DNA of 64,000 nucleotides from Bacillota bacterium (GTDB lineage Bacteria; Bacillota; Clostridia; Acetivibrionales; DTU013), in the NCBI GenBank assembly GCA_023411575.1, contig JAEYOP010000049.1, forward strand, positions 8,353 to 72,352. Reading direction: 5' to 3'. The first letter of the stretch is position 1. Each line of letters starts with the position of its first letter. Positions 53,405 through 62,563 of this stretch are shown here, one piece after another. The position numbers and the translations under genes were made by a program. The notes beneath the pieces are model-generated. The model saw only the letters and a program-made list of their open reading frames with translations. It made no database searches and was not told the origin of the DNA.

Positions 53405-54904
53405 TTATTTTTTGCCCAACCGGATCACGTTCCAGGACAGTTTGTTCAGGACCGATTTGGCCGTGTTGTCTTCGACCACCGTTTTTCCACCCTTGTGAGG
53501 AACGACGTTCATCGGATTTTCCAGCGTATTTTTCGCGCAGATGTCTTCGTTTTCCAGAACGATGTGTTCGATGACCTGATACCCGGCAAAGTCGCGGAGG
53601 TCGGTTTCAACCAGCAGGGGCTCCTCCAGATCCCTGTTTACGGCAAAGATCGTGAGCTCTTCCTTCTCCTCGTCGAATACCGTTACGCTTTCCAGGTAAG
53701 GAACATCGCAGAAATCCACACTGTCATATAGCGGGGATTTGACAACGGAATGCAGGACTTCTCCTCTTCCGTACAGCGAAGTGTGCAGATAGGGATAGAA
53801 GATGGTGTTTCTCCAGGAACCGCCGCCCGTTACGGTCATGATCGGGGCGATGGTATTGACCAGTTGGGCCATGCAGGCCATTTTGACGCGGTCCGCGTGC
53901 TTTAGCAGGGTAATCAGCATGCAGCCGACCACCAATGCGTCCTGCAGGTCGTAAATGTTTTCATTGATGGGCAGATGGCTCTTCCAGCGCATCTCCTGCG
54001 TAATATCCGTCATATACCAGACGTTCCACTCGTCGAAGGAGAGGTTCATGGTTTTCTTGCTGCGGGTCTTTGCTTTGATGTAGTCGCAGATGGAAACGAC
54101 GGATTTAATGAAATAATCCATATCCATCGAGCGGGCAAGGAAATTGGCGGTGCCCTTTTGATCGTTGCTGTAGTAGGTATGCAGGGAGAGGTAATCTACG
54201 TATTCATAGGTGTGCTCCAGGATGGTCGCCTCCCACTGGGCGAAGGTAGGCATGCCGCTGTTTGAGCTGCCGCAGGCGACCAGCTCTATGGCCGGATCGA
54301 CCCATTTCATGACCTTGGCGGTTTCGGATGCCGTGCGGCCGTATTCTTCCGCCGTCTTCCGGCAGATCTGCCAGGGGCCGTCCATTTCATTTCCCAGACA
54401 CCAGGTTTTGATGCCGTGGGGCTTCTCATACCCGTGGGACCGCCTCAGATCGCTCCAATAGGTCCCTCCGGGATGGTTGCAGTATTCCACCAGGGTTCTG
54501 GCGGCATCCGGGCCTCTTGTGCCCAGGTTTACGGCCATCATGACTTCCGTCTGCGCGTAGCCTGCCCAGTCCACAAATTCGTTCGTGCCCATTTCGTTGG
54601 ATTCCACAGAGGCCCAAGCCAGATCAAGTCTTTTAGGACGGCTCGCTACCGGGCCGATTCCGTCCTCCCAATTGTAACCGGACAGGAAATTGCCTCCCGG
54701 ATAGCGGACGATGGGAACCTGCAGCTCCTTTACCAGGTCGATGACGTCCTGGCGGAAGCCTTTTTCATTGGCGGCCGGATGGCCGGGCTCGTATATTCCG
54801 CCGTACACGGAACGGCCCCACTGCTCGACAAAGGAACCGTAAATCCGTTTATCCACTTTGCCGACTTTAAAATCTTTTCCGATGGAAAGGGTTGCTTTTT
54901 TCAT
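53405..54904 (-). CDS. abfA: Alpha-L-arabinofuranosidase, GH51
   Basis: This 499-aa cytoplasmic enzyme removes alpha-linked L-arabinofuranose from arabinan and arabinoxylan oligosaccharides. It has the family opening (RIYGSFVEQWGRSVYGGIYEPG), the barrel with acid/base Glu173 (CLGNEMDGPW) and nucleophile Glu292 (LSFDEWNVWY), LRYPGGNF-like IVRYPGGNFLSGYNWEDG, and the C-terminal beta domain. Length fits the family. It is divergent from an ArsR-type regulator, and tandem palindromes lie directly before its start, so repression relieved by arabinose-type sugars is likely. Confidence 0.95.
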   Translation of the reverse strand: MKKATLSIGKDFKVGKVDKRIYGSFVEQWGRSVYGGIYEPGHPAANEKGFRQDVIDLVKELQVPIVRYPGGNFLSGYNWEDGIGPVASRPKRLDLAWASVESNEMGTNEFVDWAGYAQTEVMMAVNLGTRGPDAARTLVEYCNHPGGTYWSDLRRSHGYEKPHGIKTWCLGNEMDGPWQICRKTAEEYGRTASETAKVMKWVDPAIELVACGSSNSGMPTFAQWEATILEHTYEYVDYLSLHTYYSNDQKGTANFLARSMDMDYFIKSVVSICDYIKAKTRSKKTMNLSFDEWNVWYMTDITQEMRWKSHLPINENIYDLQDALVVGCMLITLLKHADRVKMACMAQLVNTIAPIMTVTGGGSWRNTIFYPYLHTSLYGRGEVLHSVVKSPLYDSVDFCDVPYLESVTVFDEEKEELTIFAVNRDLEEPLLVETDLRDFAGYQVIEHIVLENEDICAKNTLENPMNVVPHKGGKTVVEDNTAKSVLNKLSWNVIRLGKK

Positions 54905-54917
54905 TTCTGCACCACCT

Positions 54918-54955
54918 GTTAATAAAAATATTTAATGGTTAATAAATTTACTAAC
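54918..54955. promoter_or_regulatory. Tandem palindromic operator candidate before GH51
   Basis: GTTAATAAATTTACTAAC (54938-54955) is an 18-bp palindrome with one mismatched pair. A looser copy starting GTTAATAAAAATATT begins 20 bp away at 54918. The pair starts 14 bp upstream of the GH51 ATG. A/T-rich palindromes are usual sites for ArsR-type dimers, such as the product of the divergent gene at 55091. Confidence 0.55.
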
Positions 54956-55034
54956 AAAATAATACCGCTTTTCCGGACGCAAGTCAATTATCAAAATAGA
55001 TTTTATAGCGCGAATTAGCAGGATTTATTCGCTC

Positions 55035-55063
55035 TTTACACAACCGTCGGACTGATTTATAAT
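55035..55063 (+). promoter_or_regulatory. Consensus promoter of the ArsR-type regulator
   Basis: TTTACA (55035-55040), a 17-bp spacer and TATAAT (55058-55063) lie 27 bp before the ATG, followed by an AAGGAGAG ribosome site. Confidence 0.75.
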
Positions 55064-55090
55064 TATATTAATAAGAAGGAGAGCACAGGA

Positions 55091-55993
55091 ATGAAAATAG
55101 CTGTTTCGGAAAAGTATTTACCCGTTTATGAAGCCCTTGCCAGCGATATCCGCATCAAAATCATCCACCTGCTGGCGGAAAAGTCCATGAACATCAAGGA
55201 GATCGCGGAAAAGCTCGGCTTGAGCAGCGCAATTCTCACCATGCATGTGCAGAAGCTGGAAAAGGCGGGGCTGGTCTGGTCCGAGCGGGTTCAGTCCAAC
55301 CGCTCGAATTTCAAGGTATGCCATCTGAACGTGGAGTCCATCGAGATCGAATTCCCCCAGAAGGCCCGAAAAAGTGTCCAGTTTCATGAATTCGTGCTGC
55401 CGGTGGGCCATTACACCGATTTCGACGTAACGCCGACCTGCGGCCTGGCTACGGCGGAGAAGCTGATCGGGTACTACGACGATCCCCGGTATTTCCTCGA
55501 CCCGGAACGGGTCAATGCCAGAATCCTTTGGTTTACAAAAGGCTTTGTAGAATACAGGGTGCCCAATTACCTGCTGTCCAACCAGGAGCCGGCGGCGCTG
55601 GAGATTTCCATGGAGCTCGGCTCGGAGGCGCCCGGCGTGAACAACAACTGGCCCTCCGACATTTCGTTCCTCCTCAACGGAGTCCACGTGGGCAACTGGA
55701 CCAGTCCCGGCGATTTCGGCGGCGCCAGGGGAAACTACACGCCGGAATGGTGGAGCCTGTCCCTGGGACAGTTCGGCCTGCTGAAGATCCTCCGGATCAA
55801 TCATTCCGGCACCTATATGGACGGAGAGCGGATTTCCGACGTGACCTGCGAGCAGTTGGACCTGCGTCAGAAGCAGTGGTCCTTCCGCATAGCGGTGCTG
55901 GAAAACGCGAAGCACGCCGGCGGCGCTACCATTTTCGGAGCCGGCTTCGGCAATTACGACCAGGACATTGTTTTCAGACTGTATTATGAGTAA
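55091..55993 (+). CDS. ArsR-type regulator fused to a beta-rich, possibly sugar-sensing domain
   Basis: This 300-aa cytoplasmic protein has a winged helix-turn-helix at residues about 8-85 (ALASDIRIKIIHLLAEKSMNI, EKLGLSSAILTMHVQKLEKAGLV). The remaining 200 residues lack the metal ligands of classical ArsR proteins. They are instead beta-rich and full of aromatic residues (PSDISFLLNGVHVGNWTSPGDF, YTPEWWSLSLGQFG, FGAGFGNYDQDIVFRLYYE), resembling a jelly-roll carbohydrate-binding fold. It faces the GH51 gene and precedes importer 5 by 114 bp, so it probably senses an arabino-sugar and controls one or both. The ligand domain is inferred. Confidence 0.8.
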   Translation: MKIAVSEKYLPVYEALASDIRIKIIHLLAEKSMNIKEIAEKLGLSSAILTMHVQKLEKAGLVWSERVQSNRSNFKVCHLNVESIEIEFPQKARKSVQFHEFVLPVGHYTDFDVTPTCGLATAEKLIGYYDDPRYFLDPERVNARILWFTKGFVEYRVPNYLLSNQEPAALEISMELGSEAPGVNNNWPSDISFLLNGVHVGNWTSPGDFGGARGNYTPEWWSLSLGQFGLLKILRINHSGTYMDGERISDVTCEQLDLRQKQWSFRIAVLENAKHAGGATIFGAGFGNYDQDIVFRLYYE

Positions 55994-56106
55994 GGCCATC
56001 ACATTTTTCTATATTATCATCACATGGTTCCATTCTGTAAAGCAGCCGCCTGGTATATCATAATCTCAAGACATGGACATGCGCCATGAAAAAAGGAGGA
56101 TATACC

Positions 56107-57432
56107 ATGAAAAGAATACTTGCGGCAGGATTGGCATTGGCGGTTTTGCTGACCATGCTCCTGGCAGGCTGCGGCACTGCAAAGAACGAGCCTGAGGCAA
56201 CAACGGCACAGACACAGGCTGTCACCGAGCCTGCTGCCGAAACAGCAGCGGCCACGGACAGCAGTGAACCGGTTACGCTCACCTATGGCCTTTGGGACTC
56301 GAACCAGGCAATCGGTTTCCAGAAGATGGCGGATGAATTTACCGCGGCGAATCCGAATATCAAGATCGAGCTTCAGGTCAACGGATGGACCGATTACTGG
56401 ACAGCCCTCGATGCGGCCGCTTCCGCCGGAACTCTTCCGGACATGTTCTGGATGCACTCCAACAATATTTACCGCTATGCTTCCAATGGAATGCTCATGG
56501 ACCTGACGGATAAAATTGCTTCCAGCCCATCGGTCAAGATGGAGAACTTCCCGAAGGGACTGGTCCAGATTTACAACTTCAACGGCAAGCAATATGCCGT
56601 ACCGAAGGATTACGACACCATCGGCCTGTGGTACAACAAGACCATGTTTGACGCGGCCGGCGTGAAATATCCGGATGACACCTGGACCTGGGACACCCTG
56701 TATGACGCCGCCAAGAAGCTGACCAAGAAGGATAAGTCCCAGTATGGCTTCCTTGCCCCGCTCCATAATCAGGAAGGTTTCTACAACTTCATCTATCAGA
56801 ATGGCGGAACCGTCATCACCGCGGATAAAAAATCCGGATACGACGATCCAAAAACGATCGAAGCAATGCAATTTTACGTGAAGCTGGTCAAGGAAGGACT
56901 GTCGCCTCAAATGTTCGGTGACGCCGAGCGTGCGCAGGCAATACAGAATGGTCTGTGCGCAATGGGTCTGTTCGGTTCCTGGAACCTGTCCGGATTTACC
57001 TCCAACGAATACATGGCAAAGAACTTTGATGTGGCCGTACTCCCGTCTTCCCCGAGCGGCGGCAAGGCGTCCATCTTCAACGGACTCGGCTATGCAATCT
57101 CGCCCAATACAAAGAATGCGGATGCTGCGTGGAAGTGGGTGGAATACCTGGGGTCCAAGGAAGGCCAGCTGAAACAGGCGGAACTGGGCATCGCAATATC
57201 GGCTTATAATGGAACAGCCGACGCGTGGGTCAACTCCAATAAGACCTTCCATATTAAGTGTTTTATAGACATGGTGCAGTATGCTCAGATCAGACCATAC
57301 TCCAATTCGACAGGAGTTTGGGAAGACAAGACCTATGAGGCGCTGAGAGGCGCGTTTACGGGAGAGAAGACAGTCGAACAGGCTTGCAAGGACGCGGCGG
57401 CCGTCATGAACGAAAGCCTTTCGCAGGAATAA
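56107..57432 (+). CDS. Solute-binding lipoprotein 5
   Basis: This 441-aa receptor of importer 5 has a lipoprotein signal (LLAGC, Cys22), then a Thr/Ala/Glu-rich linker to about residue 55. A MalE/UgpB-type binding domain follows (LTYGLWDSNQAIGFQKMADEF, AASAGTLPDMFWMHSNNI, YDTIGLWYNKTMFDAAGV, MGLFGSWNLSGF). ATG 56107 has AAAGGAGGATATACC upstream, a near-perfect ribosome site. It is followed by a stem-loop and then the two permeases and a GH36 alpha-galactosidase, so alpha-galactosides (raffinose or melibiose type) are the likely cargo. Confidence 0.93.
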   Translation: MKRILAAGLALAVLLTMLLAGCGTAKNEPEATTAQTQAVTEPAAETAAATDSSEPVTLTYGLWDSNQAIGFQKMADEFTAANPNIKIELQVNGWTDYWTALDAAASAGTLPDMFWMHSNNIYRYASNGMLMDLTDKIASSPSVKMENFPKGLVQIYNFNGKQYAVPKDYDTIGLWYNKTMFDAAGVKYPDDTWTWDTLYDAAKKLTKKDKSQYGFLAPLHNQEGFYNFIYQNGGTVITADKKSGYDDPKTIEAMQFYVKLVKEGLSPQMFGDAERAQAIQNGLCAMGLFGSWNLSGFTSNEYMAKNFDVAVLPSSPSGGKASIFNGLGYAISPNTKNADAAWKWVEYLGSKEGQLKQAELGIAISAYNGTADAWVNSNKTFHIKCFIDMVQYAQIRPYSNSTGVWEDKTYEALRGAFTGEKTVEQACKDAAAVMNESLSQE

Positions 57433-57462
57433 CAGGAGATTGAGGACCATAGGGTAGCGGAC

Positions 57463-57500
57463 AATTTATACGGCAGCCTGTACAGGTTGCCGTATAAATT
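57463..57500 (+). promoter_or_regulatory. Intercistronic stem-loop, binding protein 5 / permease
   Basis: AATTTATACGGCAGCCT pairs over 17 bp (one G-T pair) with AGGTTGCCGTATAAATT across a 4-nt GTAC loop. No T-run follows. It lies between the receptor and permease genes, like the stem-loops of importers 3 and 4. Confidence 0.7.
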
Positions 57501-57539
57501 ATGAATCCGGGCGCCTTTGCCGGGGAGGATTAAAAACAA

Positions 57540-58442
57540 ATGAACAATTTGCGCAACAAAGCGAGGCTTAATGAATGGTTCTGGGGATGGTTCCTGATCG
57601 CTCCGACCATCCTCGGGCTGATAATCCTGAACATTATTCCCGCATTTCAGTCCTTTTACCTTAGCTTTTTCAAAAGCGGCGATTTCGGAAAGGGAAACCT
57701 TTTTGTAGGGCTGGCGAACTATGAAAAACTGATTCATGACACTCAGGTATGGCATGCGGTGATTAATACAATTAAATATACGCTTCTGGTCGTGCCGGTG
57801 GGAGTATTCCTATCCGCTGTTATAGCGGTAATGCTGAATAACAATATAAAGGGCCAGAATGCCTATCGGGCCATTTACTATGTTCCTGTAGTGGCAACGC
57901 CTGCCGCGGTGACCATGATATGGAGATGGCTGTATAATTATCATTACGGCCTGATCAATGTGATGTTGGAAAAGCTCGGGCTTCCGCCCGTAAACTGGAT
58001 AGATAACCCTGGAATTGCGATGGTATCGGTGGCGATAATCGGTATCTGGAGCACAGTTGGATATAATATGGTGCTGATCCTGGCGGGGCTGCAGGAAATC
58101 CCGCAGGTCTATTACGAAGCCTCCGACATCGATGGGGCGAATGCAGTTGTCCGTTTTTTCCGCATTACGCTGCCGATGGTTTCTTCAACGATCTTTTTTG
58201 TTCTGATTACCTCCGTCATTCAGTGTATGCAAGTGTTTGACGTTATTTACATGATGATCGATGTCACCAGCCCGTCCTATGACAAAACGGTTTCCCTGGT
58301 CTACCTGTTCTACAACAATTCCTTCAAGTATCTGAACAAGGGGTACGGGTCGGCTGTTGCAATGCTGCTCCTTTTCATTATTGCGATCATCACGGTTATT
58401 CAGGTAAAGCTGCAGAAAAAATGGGTCAATTATTCTAATTAG
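57540..58442 (+). CDS. ABC sugar importer 5, permease (UgpA/MalF type)
   Basis: This 300-aa inner-membrane subunit has six hydrophobic segments (first FLIAPTILGLIILNIIPAFQ), the EAA loop YEASDIDGANAVVRFFRITL, and MMIDVTSPSYDKTVSLVYLF near the end. The ribosome site is GGGGAGGATT. It forms importer 5 with the next gene and the lipoprotein upstream. Confidence 0.9.
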   Translation: MNNLRNKARLNEWFWGWFLIAPTILGLIILNIIPAFQSFYLSFFKSGDFGKGNLFVGLANYEKLIHDTQVWHAVINTIKYTLLVVPVGVFLSAVIAVMLNNNIKGQNAYRAIYYVPVVATPAAVTMIWRWLYNYHYGLINVMLEKLGLPPVNWIDNPGIAMVSVAIIGIWSTVGYNMVLILAGLQEIPQVYYEASDIDGANAVVRFFRITLPMVSSTIFFVLITSVIQCMQVFDVIYMMIDVTSPSYDKTVSLVYLFYNNSFKYLNKGYGSAVAMLLLFIIAIITVIQVKLQKKWVNYSN

Positions 58443-58454
58443 GAGGTGTGGAGG

Positions 58455-59282
58455 ATGAATAAGGATAAACTTTTTGTCCTAGTAATACATGCATTTTTGA
58501 TTATTGGTTCCGCCGTCATGATTCTGCCTTTTGCCTGGATGCTGCTGACTTCCTTCAAAACGGTAACGGAAGCAACGGCAATGAATCCGTTTCATTTTTT
58601 TCCATCCGAGCTGCGAGTGGAAAACTATCTGGCGGCAATCCGGCAAAGCAACTTTTTACGGCTGTATTACAATACTTTTGCAATGATGCTGATCAATATC
58701 GCCTGCGCCCTGGTGTTCAGCTCCATGGCGGCCTATGCCTTTGCGAGGCTCCATTTTCCCGGAAGGGATTTTTGCTTTGGTCTTGTGCTGTTTCAAATGA
58801 TGATCCCAACACAGATTTTCATCATACCCCAGTACATGATGGTGGACAGGCTCGGCGCCCGCAATACCATATTCGCGCTTGTCTTTCCGGGGCTTGTAAG
58901 CGCTTTCGGGACATTTCTGCTGAGGCAGTTTTTCAAAGGAATTCCCAACGAGCTTGAACAGTCGGCTAAGATCGACGGATGCAATATCGGACAGACTTTT
59001 GTCCGGATCATGTTTCCATTGGTGAAGTCCGGATTGGTGGCATTGGCTATTTTTACAGCGCTGTTCGCTTTCAAAAACCTTATGTGGCCGCTGATTGTCA
59101 ATTCCAGCACGAATGCGGCTACGTTGGCCTCCGCTCTGGCAAAAATCCAAAGTGCGTACAGTGTGAAATACCCTATCCTTATGGCAGCTTCCGTTTTGGC
59201 GGTCTGGCCTATGATCCTGATCTATTTCCTGTTCCAGAAGCAGTTCATGCAGAGCGTAACAACATCCGGTTTGACAATGTAA
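58455..59282 (+). CDS. ABC sugar importer 5, permease (UgpE/MalG type)
   Basis: This 275-aa second channel subunit of importer 5 has six hydrophobic segments and the EAA loop LEQSAKIDGCNIGQTFVRIMF. It ends FMQSVTTSGLTM, less like the usual IKG end of its relatives. ATG 58455 lies 7 nt after AGGAGGT, 12 bp beyond the previous stop. The alpha-galactosidase gene follows after 19 bp. Confidence 0.9.
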   Translation: MNKDKLFVLVIHAFLIIGSAVMILPFAWMLLTSFKTVTEATAMNPFHFFPSELRVENYLAAIRQSNFLRLYYNTFAMMLINIACALVFSSMAAYAFARLHFPGRDFCFGLVLFQMMIPTQIFIIPQYMMVDRLGARNTIFALVFPGLVSAFGTFLLRQFFKGIPNELEQSAKIDGCNIGQTFVRIMFPLVKSGLVALAIFTALFAFKNLMWPLIVNSSTNAATLASALAKIQSAYSVKYPILMAASVLAVWPMILIYFLFQKQFMQSVTTSGLTM

Positions 59283-59301
59283 TAATATACAGGAGGGCAT
59301 A

Positions 59302-61518
59302 ATGCCGGTTCTTTTTCATGAAAACAGCAGGGAGTTTCATCTTTATAACGAGCATATAAGCTATATTATCCGGATCCTACGGAATAATCAGCCGGGGAAC
59401 CTTTATTTCGGTAAAAGGGTTCACGACCGGGATTCCTTTTCCCATCTCCTGCAGGGAGAATTAAGACCGCTGGCGGCCTATGTATTTGAAAACGACTACA
59501 CCTTTTCCCTGCAGCACACCCTGCAGGAATATCCATCCTACGGCACTACGGATTTCAGGTATCCCGCCTTCGAGATAAAGCAGGAAAACGGCAGCAAAAT
59601 ATCCTGCTTCGAATACAAGAGCCATGCGATCTTCAGCGGCAAGAAAAAATTGCCGGGTCTTCCCGCGACTTACGTTGAATCCGACCAGGAAGCGGATACT
59701 CTGGAAATCCGCCTGTTTGATGCTGTTCTGCAAACGGAGATTGTTTTAAGTTATACCATCTACCGGGATTATCCGGTCGTTGCCAGGAATGCGGCATTTC
59801 TTCACAAAGGCGACAGGGCTGTTGCGCTCAATAGAGCAATGAGTGCCAGTATCGATCTGCCCGACGGTAACTTCGAAATGCTTCAGCTGTCCGGAGCCTG
59901 GGCAAGGGAAAGGCATGTAAAATGCCGCAAGCTGGAACAGGGTATTCAGGGAATATACAGTATGCGAGGCATCAGCAGCGCGGAGCACAATCCTTTCATT
60001 GCCCTGAAAAGGCCGGACGCGAACGAGTTCAGCGGTGAGGTGTATGGATTTAGTCTGGTTTACAGCGGAAACCACCTGGAGCAGGTAGAGGTGGATACCC
60101 ATAATATGACCCGAGTAATGCTCGGCATCCACCCGGATACGTTCGAATGGCCGCTGGGATGCGGCGAGAGCTTTCAGACGCCGGAAGCAGTCCTGGTTTA
60201 TTCGGACAGCGGCCTCAACGGAATGAGCCAGACCTTCCACAAATTATTCCGGAACAGGCTCGCCAGAGGGGAGTGGAGGGATCGTGCCAGGCCGGTCCTG
60301 ATCAACAACTGGGAAGCGACGGAAATGAAATTTACCCAGGAGAAGATTCTAAGCATAGCAAAAGCCGGGAAAGAGCTTGGAATGGAGCTCTTTGTCCTCG
60401 ACGACGGTTGGTTTGGAAAACGCGACAACGATAAAGCCGGGTTGGGCGATTGGTATGTAACCAACTTTGACAAGCTTCCCGGCGGGATCGCCGGACTTGC
60501 GGAAAAGATCGAAGGGCTGGGCATGAAGTTTGGGCTCTGGTTCGAACCGGAAATGGTCAATAAGGACAGCGATCTTTATCGGAAGCACCCGGACTGGATT
60601 CTCCGGACACCGGCAAGAAGAGCTTCACCCACGCGAAATCAGTATGTGTTGGACTTCTCAAGGAAAGAAGTGGTGGATTATATTTATTCCCTTATGGAGA
60701 ACGTTCTGGGAACGTCTAAGGTATCCTATGTCAAATGGGATATGAACCGTTATATAACGGAGTGCTATTCTGCGGGCAAGAACGCGGAAGGGCAGGGAAA
60801 GGTATTTCACCAGTATATCCTGGGCGTTTATGATTTATATGAGCGGCTGACCGCAAGGTTTCCGCATATTCTATTCGAATCGTGCTCCAGCGGAGGGGGA
60901 CGTTTCGATCCGGGCCTTCTGTATTTTGCTCCGCAGGCGTGGACCAGCGATAATTCCGACGCGGTGGAGCGGCTTCTGATCCAATACGGCACATCCCTGG
61001 TTTATCCGGTCAGCAGTATGGGCGCGCATGTGTCGGCGGTTCCGAACCAGCAGGTCGGCAGGACAACACCCCTGGAAACAAGGGCGAATGTTGCATTTTT
61101 CGGTGTTTTCGGGTATGAACTGGACCTGACGCTCTTATCGGAAGCGGAAAAAGAAAAGGTAAGGGAGCAGGTGACCTTTTATAAAGCCCATAGAGAATTA
61201 ATCCACAATGGGGCGTTCTACAGGCTTTCAAGTCCTTTTGAAAAGGACGCGGCAGCCTGGATCGTCGTGTCGGCTGACCGTACGGAGGCCATAGCGGGTT
61301 ATTACAAGCTGCTGAACCGTGCGAACGACGCCTGGAGGAGATTCAAGCTGGCCGGATTGGACGGCGGCAGGCAGTATATTGTCAATAATGACAGCCAAAA
61401 AGTGTTTTATGGGGATGAACTTATGAATATCGGAATTGTGGTGGAAAACCGGGACCTCTGCGCCAATGGCGCGGATTTTTCCTCGGCGGTCTATTATTTG
61501 AAGAGCACAGGCTCCTGA
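59302..61518 (+). CDS. Alpha-galactosidase, GH36
   Basis: This 738-aa cytoplasmic enzyme cleaves terminal alpha-galactose from oligosaccharides such as raffinose or galactomannan fragments. It has an N-terminal beta-supersandwich domain and a barrel with LDDGWFGKRDND, GLWFEPEMVN, nucleophile Asp480 (YVKWDMNR), CSSGGGRFDPG and acid/base Asp550 (WTSDNSDAVERL). Length is typical of the bacterial tetrameric group. It is the last gene of the importer 5 unit, with an AGGAGGGC ribosome site. Its stop codon falls within the terminator hairpin. Confidence 0.95.
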   Translation: MPVLFHENSREFHLYNEHISYIIRILRNNQPGNLYFGKRVHDRDSFSHLLQGELRPLAAYVFENDYTFSLQHTLQEYPSYGTTDFRYPAFEIKQENGSKISCFEYKSHAIFSGKKKLPGLPATYVESDQEADTLEIRLFDAVLQTEIVLSYTIYRDYPVVARNAAFLHKGDRAVALNRAMSASIDLPDGNFEMLQLSGAWARERHVKCRKLEQGIQGIYSMRGISSAEHNPFIALKRPDANEFSGEVYGFSLVYSGNHLEQVEVDTHNMTRVMLGIHPDTFEWPLGCGESFQTPEAVLVYSDSGLNGMSQTFHKLFRNRLARGEWRDRARPVLINNWEATEMKFTQEKILSIAKAGKELGMELFVLDDGWFGKRDNDKAGLGDWYVTNFDKLPGGIAGLAEKIEGLGMKFGLWFEPEMVNKDSDLYRKHPDWILRTPARRASPTRNQYVLDFSRKEVVDYIYSLMENVLGTSKVSYVKWDMNRYITECYSAGKNAEGQGKVFHQYILGVYDLYERLTARFPHILFESCSSGGGRFDPGLLYFAPQAWTSDNSDAVERLLIQYGTSLVYPVSSMGAHVSAVPNQQVGRTTPLETRANVAFFGVFGYELDLTLLSEAEKEKVREQVTFYKAHRELIHNGAFYRLSSPFEKDAAAWIVVSADRTEAIAGYYKLLNRANDAWRRFKLAGLDGGRQYIVNNDSQKVFYGDELMNIGIVVENRDLCANGADFSSAVYYLKSTGS

Positions 61519-61532
61519 AGGAGCCTGTTTTT
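61507..61532 (+). terminator. Terminator overlapping the GH36 stop codon
   Basis: ACAGGCTCC pairs with GGAGCCTGT across a TGAA loop and is followed by TTTTT. The TGA stop of the alpha-galactosidase is in the loop, so the 5' arm is coding sequence. Confidence 0.85.
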
Positions 61533-61546
61533 CGGTCCATAGCGCT

Positions 61547-62431
61547 TTATTCGCCCTTCCTGCTGGCATGGACCAGTTTATCGTTTTGGTCACGGTACGC
61601 TTTAGGACTCACCTGATAATACATCTTGAAAACCTTTGAAAAGGACAGCGGATCCGGGTAACCAACCTGCGACGCAATGGAGTTTACCGGAAGCGAAGTT
61701 GTCTTCAGAAGGTTCCGCGCCTTGTCCAGGCGATAGTTCACCAGATATTGCTGCGGCGATACGTTCATGCTCTTTTTAAAGATATTGGTGAGATAGCTCC
61801 GGTCGATTCCGATATAGCTTGCGATATCATTTACTTTGATATCCTTTTCATAATTGTGGTCTATGAATTCCAGGGCGTGCTCCACATATACCTGGTACGG
61901 ATAGTCATGCACATTGCTCTGCTCGCCTGCGCTGTGTTTTTCATTGATTAGATGGGAAAGGAACATGAAAAGGTATCCTTCCCTCTTTAAATCATTTGCA
62001 TAGGTAAGTCTGCTGGCGTCAAGCATGCCTTTCACGCATTCCACGAGCTGGCTTTCGCAATGGAAATGCTCCGACCGGTTTGTTTTCCCGAGAGAAGCAT
62101 GGCTCAAGCAGGCTTCCGCCTTAACGCCGCCGAAGCCGATCCAGATATAGGTCCAGGGATCCTCCTGATCTGCTTTGTAAAAAGTGATTTCCTCCGGATA
62201 AATGATAAAAGCGTCATGCTTTCCAAGACGATAGGTGGTTCCGTCCGCTTCAAAAATGCCTTTGCCGCTCAGGATATAATGGAGCAGGTATTCGGTTCGG
62301 CTCGTCGGTCCGTAAGCATGGCCCGGATCGCATTCTTCCATGCCGCAATAGCTCAGGTACAAATCAACGGAATGTTTCTTCAGGTACTCAAGGCATTTGT
62401 ATCTTGCGGAATTCGTATATTTCGGTTCCAT
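61547..62431 (-). CDS. AraC-family transcriptional regulator with cupin sensor
   Basis: This 294-aa cytoplasmic regulator has an N-terminal cupin (EYLLHYILSGKGIFEADGTTYRL) and a C-terminal AraC domain (EKDIKVNDIASYIGIDRSYLTNIFK, YPDPLSFSKVFKMYYQVSPKAYR). This is the subgroup seen beside alpha-galactosidase (RafR/MsmR-like) genes. It is convergent with GH36 and lies 132 bp downstream of a binding lipoprotein on the same strand. It may control importer 5 and GH36, or the sixth receptor. Confidence 0.88.
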   Translation of the reverse strand: MEPKYTNSARYKCLEYLKKHSVDLYLSYCGMEECDPGHAYGPTSRTEYLLHYILSGKGIFEADGTTYRLGKHDAFIIYPEEITFYKADQEDPWTYIWIGFGGVKAEACLSHASLGKTNRSEHFHCESQLVECVKGMLDASRLTYANDLKREGYLFMFLSHLINEKHSAGEQSNVHDYPYQVYVEHALEFIDHNYEKDIKVNDIASYIGIDRSYLTNIFKKSMNVSPQQYLVNYRLDKARNLLKTTSLPVNSIASQVGYPDPLSFSKVFKMYYQVSPKAYRDQNDKLVHASRKGE

Positions 62432-62563
62432 ACCTACCTCATGGCGGGCCTTTGCCGGCCGTTATCAATAACTGTCGAATTGCCTCCATTGTACCATGAA
62501 GCGGTTGCGAATTCAATTGAAGGGGAGATCAGGTGTTGCGCCGGTTGGTTTTATGAACGGATT

